This document shows positions 25,761-39,328 of a stretch of 64,000 bases of DNA, piece after piece (positions within the stretch are counted from its first letter, which is position 1; each line of letters opens with the position of its first letter). The translations under genes and the position numbers were made by a program. The notes beneath the pieces are model-generated. The model was given only the letters and a program-made list of their open reading frames with translations. It had not been told where the DNA came from and made no database searches. Source of the DNA: Oxalobacteraceae bacterium OTU3CAMAD1 (GTDB lineage Bacteria; Pseudomonadota; Gammaproteobacteria; Burkholderiales; Burkholderiaceae_D); contig CP099650.1 of assembly GCA_024123915.1 (NCBI GenBank), forward strand, positions 1,302,001 to 1,366,000, in the 5' to 3' direction.

Positions 25761-26460
25761 GCAAGGAGGCGTACTGCGCACCTTCGATGCAGCCTTGATA
25801 CTGTCGGGCCTCCTGATCCTCTGGATCGGTAACTACACCAATATCGATCTGACGCTGGCCGACGCCATGTTCGACCGCGCCAGCGGGACGTTCCCCTGGC
25901 GCCATGCATGGCTGGCCGAACGGTTCAATCACGACATATTGAAGACCATCTTGCAGGTGTTGGGCGTCATGGTCGTCGCGCTGGCCGCGTGGGATTGGGC
26001 GCGGCCGCAGCCGTACTGGGACGCGCCGCGCCGGACCGGCCTGCGCGTGCTGGCGCTGTCGGCCATCCTGGTGCCGACCTGTATTAGCGTGCTGAAGCAT
26101 TTCAGCGATTCGCATTGCCCTTGGGATTTGCAGCGCTACGGCGGCCGCGAACCGTATGTGCGGATATTGGAGATGTTGCCGGCCGGCGTCTCGCCGGGGC
26201 AGTGCATGCCGGGCGGTCATGCGTCGAGCGCGCTGTGGCTGGTGGCGTTGGCCGTGTTCTGGTTACCGCATCGTCCCCGGATGGCGGCCGGGGTGGGTGG
26301 CCTGATGCTGGCCTTGGGCATGGCCGTCGGCTGGATGCAGCAGTTGCGCGGCGCACATTTCCTGACGCATACGCTTTGGTCGATGTGGATCGCCGTATTC
26401 ATCGTAGACGTTCTCTACCGCACGCTCAAACCGGCCCGGCGCCATGCGGAATTGGCCTGA
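25732..26460 (+). CDS. PAP2-family membrane phosphatase
   Basis: A protein of about 242 residues with six membrane helices. The PAP2 motifs appear as KHFSDSHCPWDL, PGGHASSALW (motif 2 with catalytic His) and RGAHFLTHTLWS (motif 3), so it should hydrolyse or transfer phosphate on a lipid-linked substrate at the periplasmic face, in the manner of LpxT/LpxE or undecaprenyl-PP phosphatases. It overlaps the end of eptA by 29 bases. The ATG at 25732 is preferred over an in-frame TTG four codons earlier; neither has a strong ribosome site. Its place in the pmr-eptA unit argues for a lipid A role. Confidence 0.8.
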   Translation: MLARSLTSLKQGGVLRTFDAALILSGLLILWIGNYTNIDLTLADAMFDRASGTFPWRHAWLAERFNHDILKTILQVLGVMVVALAAWDWARPQPYWDAPRRTGLRVLALSAILVPTCISVLKHFSDSHCPWDLQRYGGREPYVRILEMLPAGVSPGQCMPGGHASSALWLVALAVFWLPHRPRMAAGVGGLMLALGMAVGWMQQLRGAHFLTHTLWSMWIAVFIVDVLYRTLKPARRHAELA

Positions 26461-26518
26461 TTCGGTAAATTGGGTCACAATCCTGTGAGTTGTCGCTTTG
26501 ACCAAACACAGGAGCAGT

Positions 26519-27991
26519 ATGAACGAGCAGATTGCCAGGGACGTCGTCCTGGTGCGAGCCATCGAATTGGCCGACCAGAAGAAGGAAGTGCTGAGCGAAG
26601 ATGATCGCATGTACGCCAGCCGAAGCGCGCGTGAACTGGCGCAATGGCAGGCGTCGGACAAACATGCGGACGTCACGCCCGACGATTTCCTGCAGCAGCG
26701 CTCTGAACAAATACTGAAACGCCTCGCCGAGCGCACGCCGGCGTTTGCCGGCTTTGCCAAGCGTTCGACCGGGTTGCGGGCGCTGGCCTGGCTGTTGCCG
26801 GTGCTGGCCCTGGCGCTGGGCGCCGCGCTGGACCGCATTACCGATCCGCATCGCGTCGATTTGCTGTCGGCGCCGCTGCTGCTGATCATCGCCTGGAACC
26901 TGCTGGTCTATCTGGGCTTGTTCATCGGCCTCTTCATTCCTGCGCGCGCCACCGGCGGGCCGAAGTCGGGCTTGATCCGCCGCCTGAGCGTCGGCAAGCT
27001 GGCAGTGCCGCGCAAGGTGCCGCCGGTGCTGGCCACCGGATTGCTGGGCTTTATGGGCGAGTGGTCGCAATTGAGCGCCAAGCTGACGACTGCCCGGCTC
27101 AGCCGCACCATCCACCTGAGCGCTGCCATGTTTGCGCTCGGCGCGGTGCTCTCTTTATATGGCCGTGGCCTGCTGTCCCAGTACGCGGCCGGCTGGGAGA
27201 GCACCTTCCTCGACGCCACCCAGGTGCACAGCCTGCTGTCCGTGTTGTTTGCACCGGCCATCGCCGTGTTCCAGCTGCAGGGATTCACCTTGGCCGAGAT
27301 CGAGGCGCTGCGATTCCCGCAGACCACGGCGCCCGAGGGGGGCGCCCGCTGGGTCCACCTGTACGCGGCGACGATCTTCCTGCTGGTCGTGCTGCCGCGC
27401 CTGGTGCTGGCGCTGGTGGCCAACTGGCGCGCGGCGCGGCTGGGCCGGCGTTTCCCGCTCGACCTCGATCAGCCATATTTCCGCAAACTCAACGAGACCA
27501 TCGGCGCCGGGACCGGCGGCATGCTGCGCGTGTTGCCGTTCAGCTTTACCGTCGACGAAGCCCGGCATCGCGGCCTGGGGCAGATCGCCATCATGCTGTT
27601 CGGCGAGCAGGGCCGCATGATGCTGCGGCCCTCGACCTCGTACGGGGAGGAGCCCCGAGAGGTGCTGCGCGACGTCGACCTCAACGATCCAAACGTGACC
27701 ATGACGGCGGTGCTGTTCAACTTGACGGCGACGCCTGAAAAAGAAAACCATGGAGCCTTCCTCGATTATTTGGTGAAAGCGTCGCCGCGAGGCATCGCCG
27801 TGCTGCTCGATGAGTCTTCCTATGTGGAGCGCATGGGCCAGGCCGACCAGCGCGGCCTTGGCGAGAGAACCGCGCTATGGCAGGAGTTCTGCCACTTCCA
27901 CCAGACCACGGCGACGGTCGTGAACCTGCTTGATCCTTCCATCCACCCGCTCGACGCCGGCGTCGGGCTGAAAATGTCGGCTGCCGCATGA
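26519..27991 (+). CDS. DUF2868 membrane protein
   Basis: A 490-residue protein with an alpha-helical N-terminus (ARDVVLVRAIELADQKKEVLSE), then four or so membrane segments between residues about 80 and 320 and a soluble C-terminal domain rich in conserved acidic residues. I recognise it as the DUF2868 type that is paired with a DUF3482 GTPase. AGGAGCAGT precedes the ATG. The stop overlaps the next start (ATGA, 27988-27991), so the two proteins are made together and probably interact. Function is not established. Confidence 0.75.
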   Translation: MNEQIARDVVLVRAIELADQKKEVLSEDDRMYASRSARELAQWQASDKHADVTPDDFLQQRSEQILKRLAERTPAFAGFAKRSTGLRALAWLLPVLALALGAALDRITDPHRVDLLSAPLLLIIAWNLLVYLGLFIGLFIPARATGGPKSGLIRRLSVGKLAVPRKVPPVLATGLLGFMGEWSQLSAKLTTARLSRTIHLSAAMFALGAVLSLYGRGLLSQYAAGWESTFLDATQVHSLLSVLFAPAIAVFQLQGFTLAEIEALRFPQTTAPEGGARWVHLYAATIFLLVVLPRLVLALVANWRAARLGRRFPLDLDQPYFRKLNETIGAGTGGMLRVLPFSFTVDEARHRGLGQIAIMLFGEQGRMMLRPSTSYGEEPREVLRDVDLNDPNVTMTAVLFNLTATPEKENHGAFLDYLVKASPRGIAVLLDESSYVERMGQADQRGLGERTALWQEFCHFHQTTATVVNLLDPSIHPLDAGVGLKMSAAA

Positions 27992-29466
27992 GTGTTTCGA
28001 TTGAAAAAGCCGCCGCGGACGCGGTGCAAATCCAGTTCGCCCTGATTTCGCATACCAATAACGGCAAGACCACCTTGGCGCGCACGCTGGTCGGCATGGA
28101 TATCGGCGAGGTGCGCGACGCCGCCCACGTCACCATCTTCGCCGAGTCGCATACCTTGCTGACGACGCCGCAAGGCGACAGCCTGCAATTGTGGGATACG
28201 CCGGGCTTCGGCGACTCTGTGCGCCTGCTCAAGCGGTTGGGGCAGTCGGGCAACCCGATCGGCTGGTTCCTGCGGGAAGTGCTGGACCGCTACCGCGACC
28301 GGCCGTTCTGGCTCAGCCAGAACGCCTTGCGCACCGCAAAGGAATCTGCGGACGTCGTTCTTTATCTGGTCAACTCCTCGGAAAATCCGAAGGATGCCGG
28401 CTATGTGCCGTCGGAAATGAAGATACTGGAGTGGATCGGCAAGCCGGTGGTGGTGTTGCTGAACCAGACCGGACGGCCACGGCCCGCTGCGGAAGAGCAG
28501 GCCGAGCAGGGCCGTTGGCGCGAGCATCTGGCGCAATATCCGGCGGTGCGCGAGGTGCTGGCGCTGGATGCCTTCGCCCGTTGCTGGGTGCATGAGCGCT
28601 TCTTCTATGAAGTGGTCGGCAAATTGCTCGATCCCGTTCAGCAGGCCGGTTATGCCCGTTTGTTCGCGACGTGGGAAGCGGCTAACGTGCGCCGCTACGA
28701 CCACGCGATACGATTGCTGGCCAAACAACTGGCGGCCGCCGCGCGCGATAGCGAGGCGGTCGACGCCGTGCCTTCGAGCATGCTCAAGTCGGCGCTGAAG
28801 GTGGTGGGCATCGGCAAGAACGAGGAGCAGCAGCGCCAGGACCGCGCCATGGGTAATCTGATCGCACGGTTAAACCAGGCGACGGTCGAATCGACCCGCG
28901 AATTGTTGATCCTGCACCAGCTCGATCCGACCGACGCCGGCAAGATCAACGAGCGGGTGCGCGAGAACTTCGCCGTGCGCGCGCCTATAGATAAGGCGCA
29001 GGCGGGATTGCTGGGCGCGGTGATCTCCGGCGCCGCGACTGGATTGTCCGCCGATGTGATGGCGGGCGGGCTGACCTTGGGCGGCGGCGCCTTGCTGGGC
29101 GGCGTGGTCGGTGCCCTGACGTTCGCCGGCGCAGCCTGGGGTTTCAATTCCAGTACCGACCGCAATCAGGCTGCCGTGCAATTTACCGACGCCTTTATGC
29201 GCAATTTGGTGGTGGTCGGCATTCTGCGCTATCTGGCGGTGGCGCACTTCGGGCGCGGACGCGGCAACTTCGTCGAGAACGAGGCGCCCGCGTTCTGGCA
29301 GGAGGAGGTCGAGCAGGCGGTAGCGCAGCATGACGTTGACCTGGTGACTTTATGGGGCAACCTGCGTCGCGACAAGGCAGACAACGAGGCTGCGACCGTG
29401 CTTATCAAGCAAATAGCCACCGCTACTCTGGTACGACTCTATCCAGATGTTGCAAATAGGCTTTAA
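27988..29466 (+). CDS. DUF3482-type GTPase
   Basis: A 492-residue protein with a TrmE/Era-like G domain in the first 200 residues: P-loop SHTNNGKTTLA (first Gly/Ala of the usual motif replaced by Ser), switch region DTPGFGDS, and VVLLNQTG where canonical GTPases have NKxD. A middle region is helical; residues about 325-390 are Gly/Ala-rich and hydrophobic (VISGAATGLSADVMAGGLTLGG...), which may insert in or lie on the membrane. The coupled DUF2868 gene suggests a membrane-associated GTPase system. The end lies 7 bases before the first rRNA promoter, so rRNA transcription begins almost at this stop codon. Confidence 0.78.
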   Translation: MSVSIEKAAADAVQIQFALISHTNNGKTTLARTLVGMDIGEVRDAAHVTIFAESHTLLTTPQGDSLQLWDTPGFGDSVRLLKRLGQSGNPIGWFLREVLDRYRDRPFWLSQNALRTAKESADVVLYLVNSSENPKDAGYVPSEMKILEWIGKPVVVLLNQTGRPRPAAEEQAEQGRWREHLAQYPAVREVLALDAFARCWVHERFFYEVVGKLLDPVQQAGYARLFATWEAANVRRYDHAIRLLAKQLAAAARDSEAVDAVPSSMLKSALKVVGIGKNEEQQRQDRAMGNLIARLNQATVESTRELLILHQLDPTDAGKINERVRENFAVRAPIDKAQAGLLGAVISGAATGLSADVMAGGLTLGGGALLGGVVGALTFAGAAWGFNSSTDRNQAAVQFTDAFMRNLVVVGILRYLAVAHFGRGRGNFVENEAPAFWQEEVEQAVAQHDVDLVTLWGNLRRDKADNEAATVLIKQIATATLVRLYPDVANRL

Positions 29467-29472
29467 AAGTCC

Positions 29473-29501
29473 TTGCGGTAACTGTTGCTCCTTGCTATAG
29501 T
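29473..29501 (+). promoter_or_regulatory. rRNA operon 1 upstream promoter P1
   Basis: TTGCGG and TATAGT are spaced by 17 bases. TATAGTTCGCCCCCTCGC after the -10 gives a GC-rich discriminator as expected of stringently controlled rRNA promoters. The same -10 block occurs in operon 2, with a different -35. Confidence 0.65.
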
Positions 29502-29568
29502 TCGCCCCCTCGCAGAACGGCGCATACAAATGCGGCGTGAAGCGAAGAAGAGAAAGAAAAAGAAGTGC

Positions 29569-29597
29569 TTGACGAAATATTCGAAACGCCTCATAAT
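29569..29597 (+). promoter_or_regulatory. rRNA operon 1 promoter P2
   Basis: TTGACG, 17 bases, CATAAT. The sequence is shared with operon 2 (56645-56673). Confidence 0.75.
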
Positions 29598-29601
29598 CTT
29601 G

Positions 29602-29869
29602 CCTCTTCGCTGATGAACACAACGCTTCTTCAGCAAGCAGTATCAAGCAGTACCGAATAAGTTCTTTAAAAATTAACAGTCGATAAGTGTGGACGTTTGA
29701 TGAAAGTGCACGCTGAACAAGGGCAACCGAGTTTCGCGATACTTAAAATATCAAATGTTCACAAGAAGTAATGAAATAGGCGCTACGAAAGTAGTGGCCT
29801 GTCAGTATTTTGAGTGAGCGACCTCTTAGCAATAAGAGAGCCGGTAAAACGGCAAAAGTAACAGAGATT
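29602..29869 (+). promoter_or_regulatory. rRNA operon 1 leader
   Basis: Non-coding leader between P2 and 16S. It holds a boxA-like GTTCTTTAAAAATT at 29661, a hairpin region at 29711-29738 that differs from operon 2, and a long stretch shared with operon 2 that should pair with the 16S 3' flank for RNase III processing. Compared with operon 2 it has a 10-base insertion that repeats CAAGCAG near 29640. Confidence 0.6.
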
Positions 29870-31403
<1,534 letters not shown>

Positions 31404-31480
31404 GAGTGGCACGAACCCGTTAAACGGTTCACTCATCAAGCGTTCACACTTATCGACTGTCAATATAAAGAACAGCATTT

Positions 31481-31557
31481 GGGGCTGTAGCTCAGCTGGT
31501 TAGAGCACCGTGTTGATAACGCGGGGGTCGTTGGTTCGAGTCCAACCAGCCCTACCA
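31481..31557 (+). tRNA. tRNA-Ile (GAT), spacer of rRNA operon 1
   Basis: A 77-base cloverleaf with acceptor GGGGCTG opposite CAGCCCT (a G-U at the end), anticodon GAT in TTGATAA, TTGGTTCGAGTCC in the T-arm and encoded CCA. Confidence 0.95.
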
Positions 31558-31581
31558 GTTTTACCCTAGTAGTAAATCTCA

Positions 31582-31657
31582 GGGGGATTAGCTCAGCTGG
31601 GAGAGCACCTGCTTTGCAAGCAGGGGGTCGTCGGTTCGATCCCGTCATCCTCCACCA
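31582..31657 (+). tRNA. tRNA-Ala (TGC), spacer of rRNA operon 1
   Basis: A 76-base cloverleaf with acceptor GGGGGAT opposite ATCCTCC, anticodon TGC in TTTGCAA, and encoded CCA; 24 bases after tRNA-Ile. Confidence 0.95.
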
Positions 31658-31727
31658 AAAGTTCAAACGTAAGTCAGCCAGTTTGGTTGCGATTTAGGTT
31701 TGATCTTTTAGAGATCAAGTGCTGTAC

Positions 31728-31740
31728 GTTCTTTAACAAT
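31728..31740 (+). promoter_or_regulatory. boxA-type antitermination site before 23S, operon 1
   Basis: GTTCTTTAACAAT in the tRNA-Ala to 23S spacer matches the boxA element bound by the NusB-NusE antitermination complex. Confidence 0.6.
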
Positions 31741-31879
31741 CTGGAAGAAGTAAGTAAATTTTTATTGATCGCATCACCGACAGGTGGCGCGATGGGTAAT
31801 GATTGTATGTATCAACAAACGCAACAACGTAGTACTTCTTATTCCTATAAACGCTCCTTGTTTAGTCGCAGGGGCTAAC

Positions 31880-34766
<2,887 letters not shown>

Positions 34767-34890
34767 TAGCAGGTTATGGTTGAATAAGAAGTGCGTTGAA
34801 ACGTTCGTTGATACACAACTTCATTACCCCATTTACTTACTTCTCCAGATTCTGAGCAACGTTCACAAGAACGCGGCTCGTACAAGTCAA

Positions 34891-35005
34891 TGCCTGATGA
34901 CCATAGCAAGTTGGTCCCACCCCTTCCCATCCCGAACAGGACCGTGAAACAACTCTGCGCCGATGATAGTGCTGCAACCAGTGTGAAAGTAGGTTATCGT
35001 CAGGC
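34891..35005 (+). rRNA. rrf: 5S ribosomal RNA, copy 1
   Basis: TGCCTGATGACCATAGC at the start pairs with the GTTATCGTCAGGC end; TTGGTCCCACCCCTTCCC and CCGAACAGGA are the usual loop sequences. The end is approximate. Confidence 0.93.
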
Positions 35006-35015
35006 TAGTTATATT

Positions 35016-35053
35016 AAAAAGCCCCTTCCAGTGATCTGGTCGGGGCTTTTTTT
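35016..35053 (+). terminator. Terminator of rRNA operon 1
   Basis: Stem GCCCC..CCAG-TGAT-CTGG..GGGGC flanked by A5 and T7. The CCAG/CTGG pair is CCAA/TTGG in operon 2, so the stem is conserved by paired changes. Confidence 0.9.
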
Positions 35054-35129
35054 CGTCCATATCTTTCGTCACACCCACGTCATATCCCCTCGCTAGACTT
35101 GCCTCTTTTTCAATTTGAGGCCCGCTAGC

Positions 35130-37154
35130 ATGAAAACTCTTTCCTTATTGTCGCTCGCTGTCTTCTCCGTCCTGGCCGGCTGCGGTGGCAGCGACAACGA
35201 GGCGCCCGCGCGCCCCTCGATGACCGGTGTGTTCCTCGATGGCGCGGTGGAAAATCTGGACTATGTCGCCGGCACCTCCGCCAAAGCCAGCACGACTTCC
35301 AAAGGCGAGTTCACGTGTTACGCTGGCGATACCGTCAGCTTCAATATCGGCGGTATTGCCCTGGGCAGCGCACCGTGCGCGGCCACCATCACGCCGCTGC
35401 AACTGGCTGGCGTTACCGACATCAAGGACGTCAAAGTGATCAACCGCTTGCTGGCCCTGCAGCTGCTGGATGAAGACAGCGATCCGTCGAACGGCATCAA
35501 ACTCGCCGCCGACGTGAAAACCGCGCTCGCCTCCAAAAGCGCGGACTTCGGCGCGTCCGCCACCACTTTTAATACCGCCATGACCGAAAACCTGAAAGCC
35601 GCCGGCGCCAAGTACGCCGCCCGCACCGTCGATGACAACCGTCGCGGCCTCGTACGTGAACACTTTGAAGACACGCTGGCCTCCAAGGTCGGCTCACCGG
35701 TCACTGAGTCCCTCACGCAGAAGACCCAACTCGGCGATGTGGCCGTCAGCGTGACCCGCTATCAAATTCAGGCGGCCAACAATTTCTATATCCCTTACGA
35801 AGGTAGCAACGCCAAGGTCAAGGAAGATTTCCCGCTCGGCTTCCTGCCGTCCTATGGTTCGTCGATCGCGTTCAAAGGCATCGCCGCCAATGGCGACCTG
35901 GAGTTCTACGGCCTGACCGATCGCGGCCCCAACGGCGACGGTCCGAACCTGCCGTCGCTGAGCGGCACCGGCGTCACCGGCGCCAAGATCTTCCCGTCGC
36001 CTAGCTTTACGCCCGCGTTTGGCCTGATCACCGTCGGAAAGTCAGGCGCCGTGCTGACCTCGTCGACGCCGATCAAGGTCTCGGCCAGCGTCAATGCTTC
36101 CGGGCTTCCGGTCGCGCCCGGTTCGGTCGGCAATTCGGCCGAGCTGCCGGTGATGGACGTGATGAAGTACGACCCCGCCAGCAAGGCCACCTTCAACGCG
36201 GGCGGCCTGGATTCGGAAGCGATCGTGGTCGACAAGAAGCGCAATGTCTTGTGGGTGTCGGACGAATACGGTCCGTTCATCGTCAAGATCGATCCGGCCA
36301 CCGGCATCATCCAGAACAAATATGGCCCCGGCAACGGCTTGCCGGAAATCTTCCTCAAGCGCCGCGCCAATCGCGGCATGGAAGGCATGGCGCTGGACAC
36401 GACCACCGACAAGTTGCACGCCTTCCTGCAAAGTCCGCTCACCGACGGCAACGCGCCTTACTCGGTTACCGGCAAGAACGAGGCGGTCGAACGCTATGCG
36501 CGCTTCACCCGTTGGGTCGAGTTCGATCCGACCACCGGCAAGTCCGGCAAGATGTACGCCTATCCGCTCGACGCCGCCGATTACCAGGATGGCCGCACCG
36601 GTAACGCCAAGCTGGGCGATGTGGTCGCGCTGGGCAACGGCAAGTTCATCGTGATCGAGCAGGGCGCCGCGCCGGGCGGCAAGGTATTCAACAAGCTGAT
36701 GCTGGTGGAGATCGGGGCGGCGACCGACATCGCGGCGGCCGCCTTCAACGTGACGACGTCGGACCTGGAGAAGAGCAGCATGAGTGGCGCGGCCGTCAAC
36801 GGCGCCGACTGGAAATCGGTGGTCGCGCTGAAGAAAACCCAGTTGCTCGACCTGAACGCGATCGGCTGGCTGGCGGAGAAGGCCGAAGGCTTGACCATCG
36901 TCGACGGCAACACGCTTGCGCTGGTCAATGACAATGACTTCGGCCTCAAGACCAAGGTCTACGACGCGGCCGGCGTGGCGGTGGACGATGCCGATGTCAC
37001 TAAGTGCAATGTCGATGCGAACGGCGTCATCATCACCAGCAGCGCCGCTGGATGTAACGCGGCCAACACGATTCGCGTTGCACGGGGCGACGACCGAGAG
37101 CGTCCAAGCCGGCTGTGGCTGATCAAGTTCACCAAGGCGTTGACGGCGTTCTAA
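35130..37154 (+). CDS. Lipoprotein with phytase-like esterase domain
   Basis: A 674-residue protein with lipobox LAGC and Cys18, so it is lipid-anchored. Residues about 30-190 form an N-terminal region unlike the rest. From about 210 onward the pattern LEFYGLTDRGPNGDG, VLWVSDEYGPFIVKIDP, RRANRGMEGMAL, KNEAVERYARFTRWVEFDP and TIVDGNTLALVNDNDFGL matches the esterase-like beta-propeller of phytase type (PF13449-like). Enzymes of this group hydrolyse phosphate or other esters outside the cell; the substrate is not predictable. GAGG precedes the ATG; in-frame ATG at 35115 would give a longer, less likely signal. Confidence 0.78.
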   Translation: MKTLSLLSLAVFSVLAGCGGSDNEAPARPSMTGVFLDGAVENLDYVAGTSAKASTTSKGEFTCYAGDTVSFNIGGIALGSAPCAATITPLQLAGVTDIKDVKVINRLLALQLLDEDSDPSNGIKLAADVKTALASKSADFGASATTFNTAMTENLKAAGAKYAARTVDDNRRGLVREHFEDTLASKVGSPVTESLTQKTQLGDVAVSVTRYQIQAANNFYIPYEGSNAKVKEDFPLGFLPSYGSSIAFKGIAANGDLEFYGLTDRGPNGDGPNLPSLSGTGVTGAKIFPSPSFTPAFGLITVGKSGAVLTSSTPIKVSASVNASGLPVAPGSVGNSAELPVMDVMKYDPASKATFNAGGLDSEAIVVDKKRNVLWVSDEYGPFIVKIDPATGIIQNKYGPGNGLPEIFLKRRANRGMEGMALDTTTDKLHAFLQSPLTDGNAPYSVTGKNEAVERYARFTRWVEFDPTTGKSGKMYAYPLDAADYQDGRTGNAKLGDVVALGNGKFIVIEQGAAPGGKVFNKLMLVEIGAATDIAAAAFNVTTSDLEKSSMSGAAVNGADWKSVVALKKTQLLDLNAIGWLAEKAEGLTIVDGNTLALVNDNDFGLKTKVYDAAGVAVDDADVTKCNVDANGVIITSSAAGCNAANTIRVARGDDRERPSRLWLIKFTKALTAF

Positions 37155-37241
37155 CGCGAGGATGGGGCGGGCCAGCGTCACGATCTTGTCATAATTTTAT
37201 GGGATATTGAAAGTTTGCTCACTACAATATTCCGGGACACC

Positions 37242-39260
37242 ATGCAGATCACCTTGCCGAAAGCTTCCTCCGCCATCCAGGCTTTGCTGGTCGCGGCGAC
37301 CTTGCCGCTGACCATGCAATCGGCCTTCGCCGCCGATTTCACCATCACCGGCGCCAACAGCACGGTCCGTACCCTCGGCAAGGACGACACCGGCACCGTG
37401 ACGGCCAGCGGCTCGCTGACGGTCGGCGGCGGCGCGGTGGCGGTGACCATCACCGGTAACAACGCGACCCTCAACAATCAGGGCGGCATCCGCCAGACCG
37501 GCAGCGGCCGCGCGATCCGCGACAACACCAGCGCCACCGGCCTGCTCATCATCAACGGCAGCGCCGCCAACGGTGCAGCTTTGATGCAGACAGCCGACGC
37601 CGACGTGATCCAGATGAACAAGGCCAACGCCAGCGTCACCCTGAACAACTACGGCTCGATGATCTCGCTCAACGCCAGCGCCGGTGGCGCCCAGGCGGTC
37701 GACTTCAGCTCCATCACCAACGGCGCCAACGTCGTCAACAACTTCAGCGGCGGCCTGCTGCAAGCGACCGAGGCCGACGCGGTGCGCGCCGGCGTCAACG
37801 GCGTGGTCAACAACAACGGCACCATCCGGTCCACCACCACCACCGGCGCCAGCAGCGACGGCGTCGACGCCCAGGGCAATACCGGCATCAAGATTTTCAA
37901 CGGCACTACCGGCCTGATCGAGGGTGGACGCCACGGTATCACCGGCGGACAGGACAAGGCCGGCGACAGCTTTGTCATCGACCTGACCAATCTTGCCGGC
38001 GGCGTGGTTCGCGGTAGCAACGGCTCGGGCATCAATCTGGACGGTTTCAACAAGAACCAGACCGCCAACATCATCAATCACGGCAGCATCATCGGCCATG
38101 GCATCAGCGGCGATGGCGATGGCCTGGACGTGGACGGCCTGGCCACCATCACCAACACCGGCATCATCCGCTCGGTCAACGCCTTCAGCGCGCCGGCCGA
38201 TGGCTTGGCTTACAGCGAAGGCATCAGCTTCGGCGGCGGCGCCGTCACCAACAGCGGCACGATCGAAGGACTGGTCTCGACGGGCAACACCAACGCGGTC
38301 GGTCGCGGCATCACCCTCGCCGGTAACGATCTGAGCAATGGCACCCGCGAAGGCATTTATGGCAACGCGACGATCACCAATCAATCCGGCGGCCTGATAC
38401 GCGGGCAGAGCGATTCGGCCATCGTCGCCGTCGGCGCCGCCAGCGGATATACCGTCACCATCCTCAACCAGGCCGGCGCCACGATCCAGGGCGGCGGCGC
38501 GGCCAACGCCGCGATCAAGACCGGCGCCGACAATACCGTCATCGTCAGCGGCGGCAACATCAATGGCGCCAGCAGTGGCAAGGCCATCGAAATGGGCAGC
38601 GGCAATAATAGCCTGACCATCACCGGCGGCAGTATCAGCGGCGGCATCAATGGCGGTGTCGGCGGCACCAACACGATGGTGGTCCAGGCCGGCGGCAGCT
38701 TCGCCTACGCAGGATCGATTTCGAACTTCAACCGGGTCGAATTCAAAAGCGGCGACGTGGTTCTGTCGGGTGTAAGCACCTACTCCGGCGACACGGTGCT
38801 GAGTGGCGGCACCTTGACCCTGGACGGCGCCAACCGCATCGCCGCCGGCAGCCAGCTGGTCCTGAATGGCGGCGCACTGCGCCTGACCAACGCCGGCGCG
38901 GACGGCCAAACCTTCGCCAGCCTGTCCCTGCTCGACAACGCCTCCGTGCAGCTCGGCTCCTCCTCGCTGACCTTCAACGGCTTGGGCGCCGTGGTCAGCG
39001 GCAAGACGCTGTCCTTTACCGAAGCCGCGACGGGCGGTTACGCCTTCCGCCTGCTGGGCGACTACTCGGCCGACGCCAGCTTCCAGGCGTTGATCGGCAT
39101 GACCAGTATCAACGGCCAGCGGGCGATGTTCAACTTCAACGGCGCCTACACCGACGTGACCGCCGCCGCCGCCGTGCCGGAACCGGCCACTTACGCCATG
39201 CTGCTGGGCGGGCTGGGCCTAATCGGCGCCATGGTTCGCCGTCGCAAGCAAGGGGTTTAG
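37242..39260 (+). CDS. PEP-CTERM beta-helix surface protein
   Basis: A 672-residue secreted protein: signal peptide ending AFA, then Asn/Gly/Thr-rich repeats with recurring ITNTG, NSGTIEG and NNQGG units that build a right-handed beta-helix, an autotransporter-type strand repeat near residue 508 (TYSGDTVLSGGTLTL) and, at the C-terminus, VPEPATYAMLLGG + hydrophobic helix + RRRK. This is the PEP-CTERM sorting signal, processed by an exosortase, which must be encoded elsewhere. No autotransporter barrel is present. Likely a biofilm or extracellular matrix protein. Start at ATG 37242 rather than TTG 37215 because it directly begins the signal peptide. Confidence 0.85.
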   Translation: MQITLPKASSAIQALLVAATLPLTMQSAFAADFTITGANSTVRTLGKDDTGTVTASGSLTVGGGAVAVTITGNNATLNNQGGIRQTGSGRAIRDNTSATGLLIINGSAANGAALMQTADADVIQMNKANASVTLNNYGSMISLNASAGGAQAVDFSSITNGANVVNNFSGGLLQATEADAVRAGVNGVVNNNGTIRSTTTTGASSDGVDAQGNTGIKIFNGTTGLIEGGRHGITGGQDKAGDSFVIDLTNLAGGVVRGSNGSGINLDGFNKNQTANIINHGSIIGHGISGDGDGLDVDGLATITNTGIIRSVNAFSAPADGLAYSEGISFGGGAVTNSGTIEGLVSTGNTNAVGRGITLAGNDLSNGTREGIYGNATITNQSGGLIRGQSDSAIVAVGAASGYTVTILNQAGATIQGGGAANAAIKTGADNTVIVSGGNINGASSGKAIEMGSGNNSLTITGGSISGGINGGVGGTNTMVVQAGGSFAYAGSISNFNRVEFKSGDVVLSGVSTYSGDTVLSGGTLTLDGANRIAAGSQLVLNGGALRLTNAGADGQTFASLSLLDNASVQLGSSSLTFNGLGAVVSGKTLSFTEAATGGYAFRLLGDYSADASFQALIGMTSINGQRAMFNFNGAYTDVTAAAAVPEPATYAMLLGGLGLIGAMVRRRKQGV

Positions 39261-39328
39261 CCGATATCAAAGCGTCCGGGGCGGCGGGTTGTTACCTTCT
39301 TAGGGATGAACCTGGAAGGAATTTCCCA

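Noticed and set aside
26475..26488. TCACA-ATCC-TGTGA inverted repeat before the DUF2868 gene, looking like a CRP site
   Set aside because: CRP sites read TGTGA-N6-TCACA; the half-sites here are in the opposite order with the wrong spacing.
37197..38909. 570-codon minus-strand frame opposite the PEP-CTERM gene
   Set aside because: Ala/Gly/Val/Asp-rich reverse image of a repetitive gene, with no start signal or domain.
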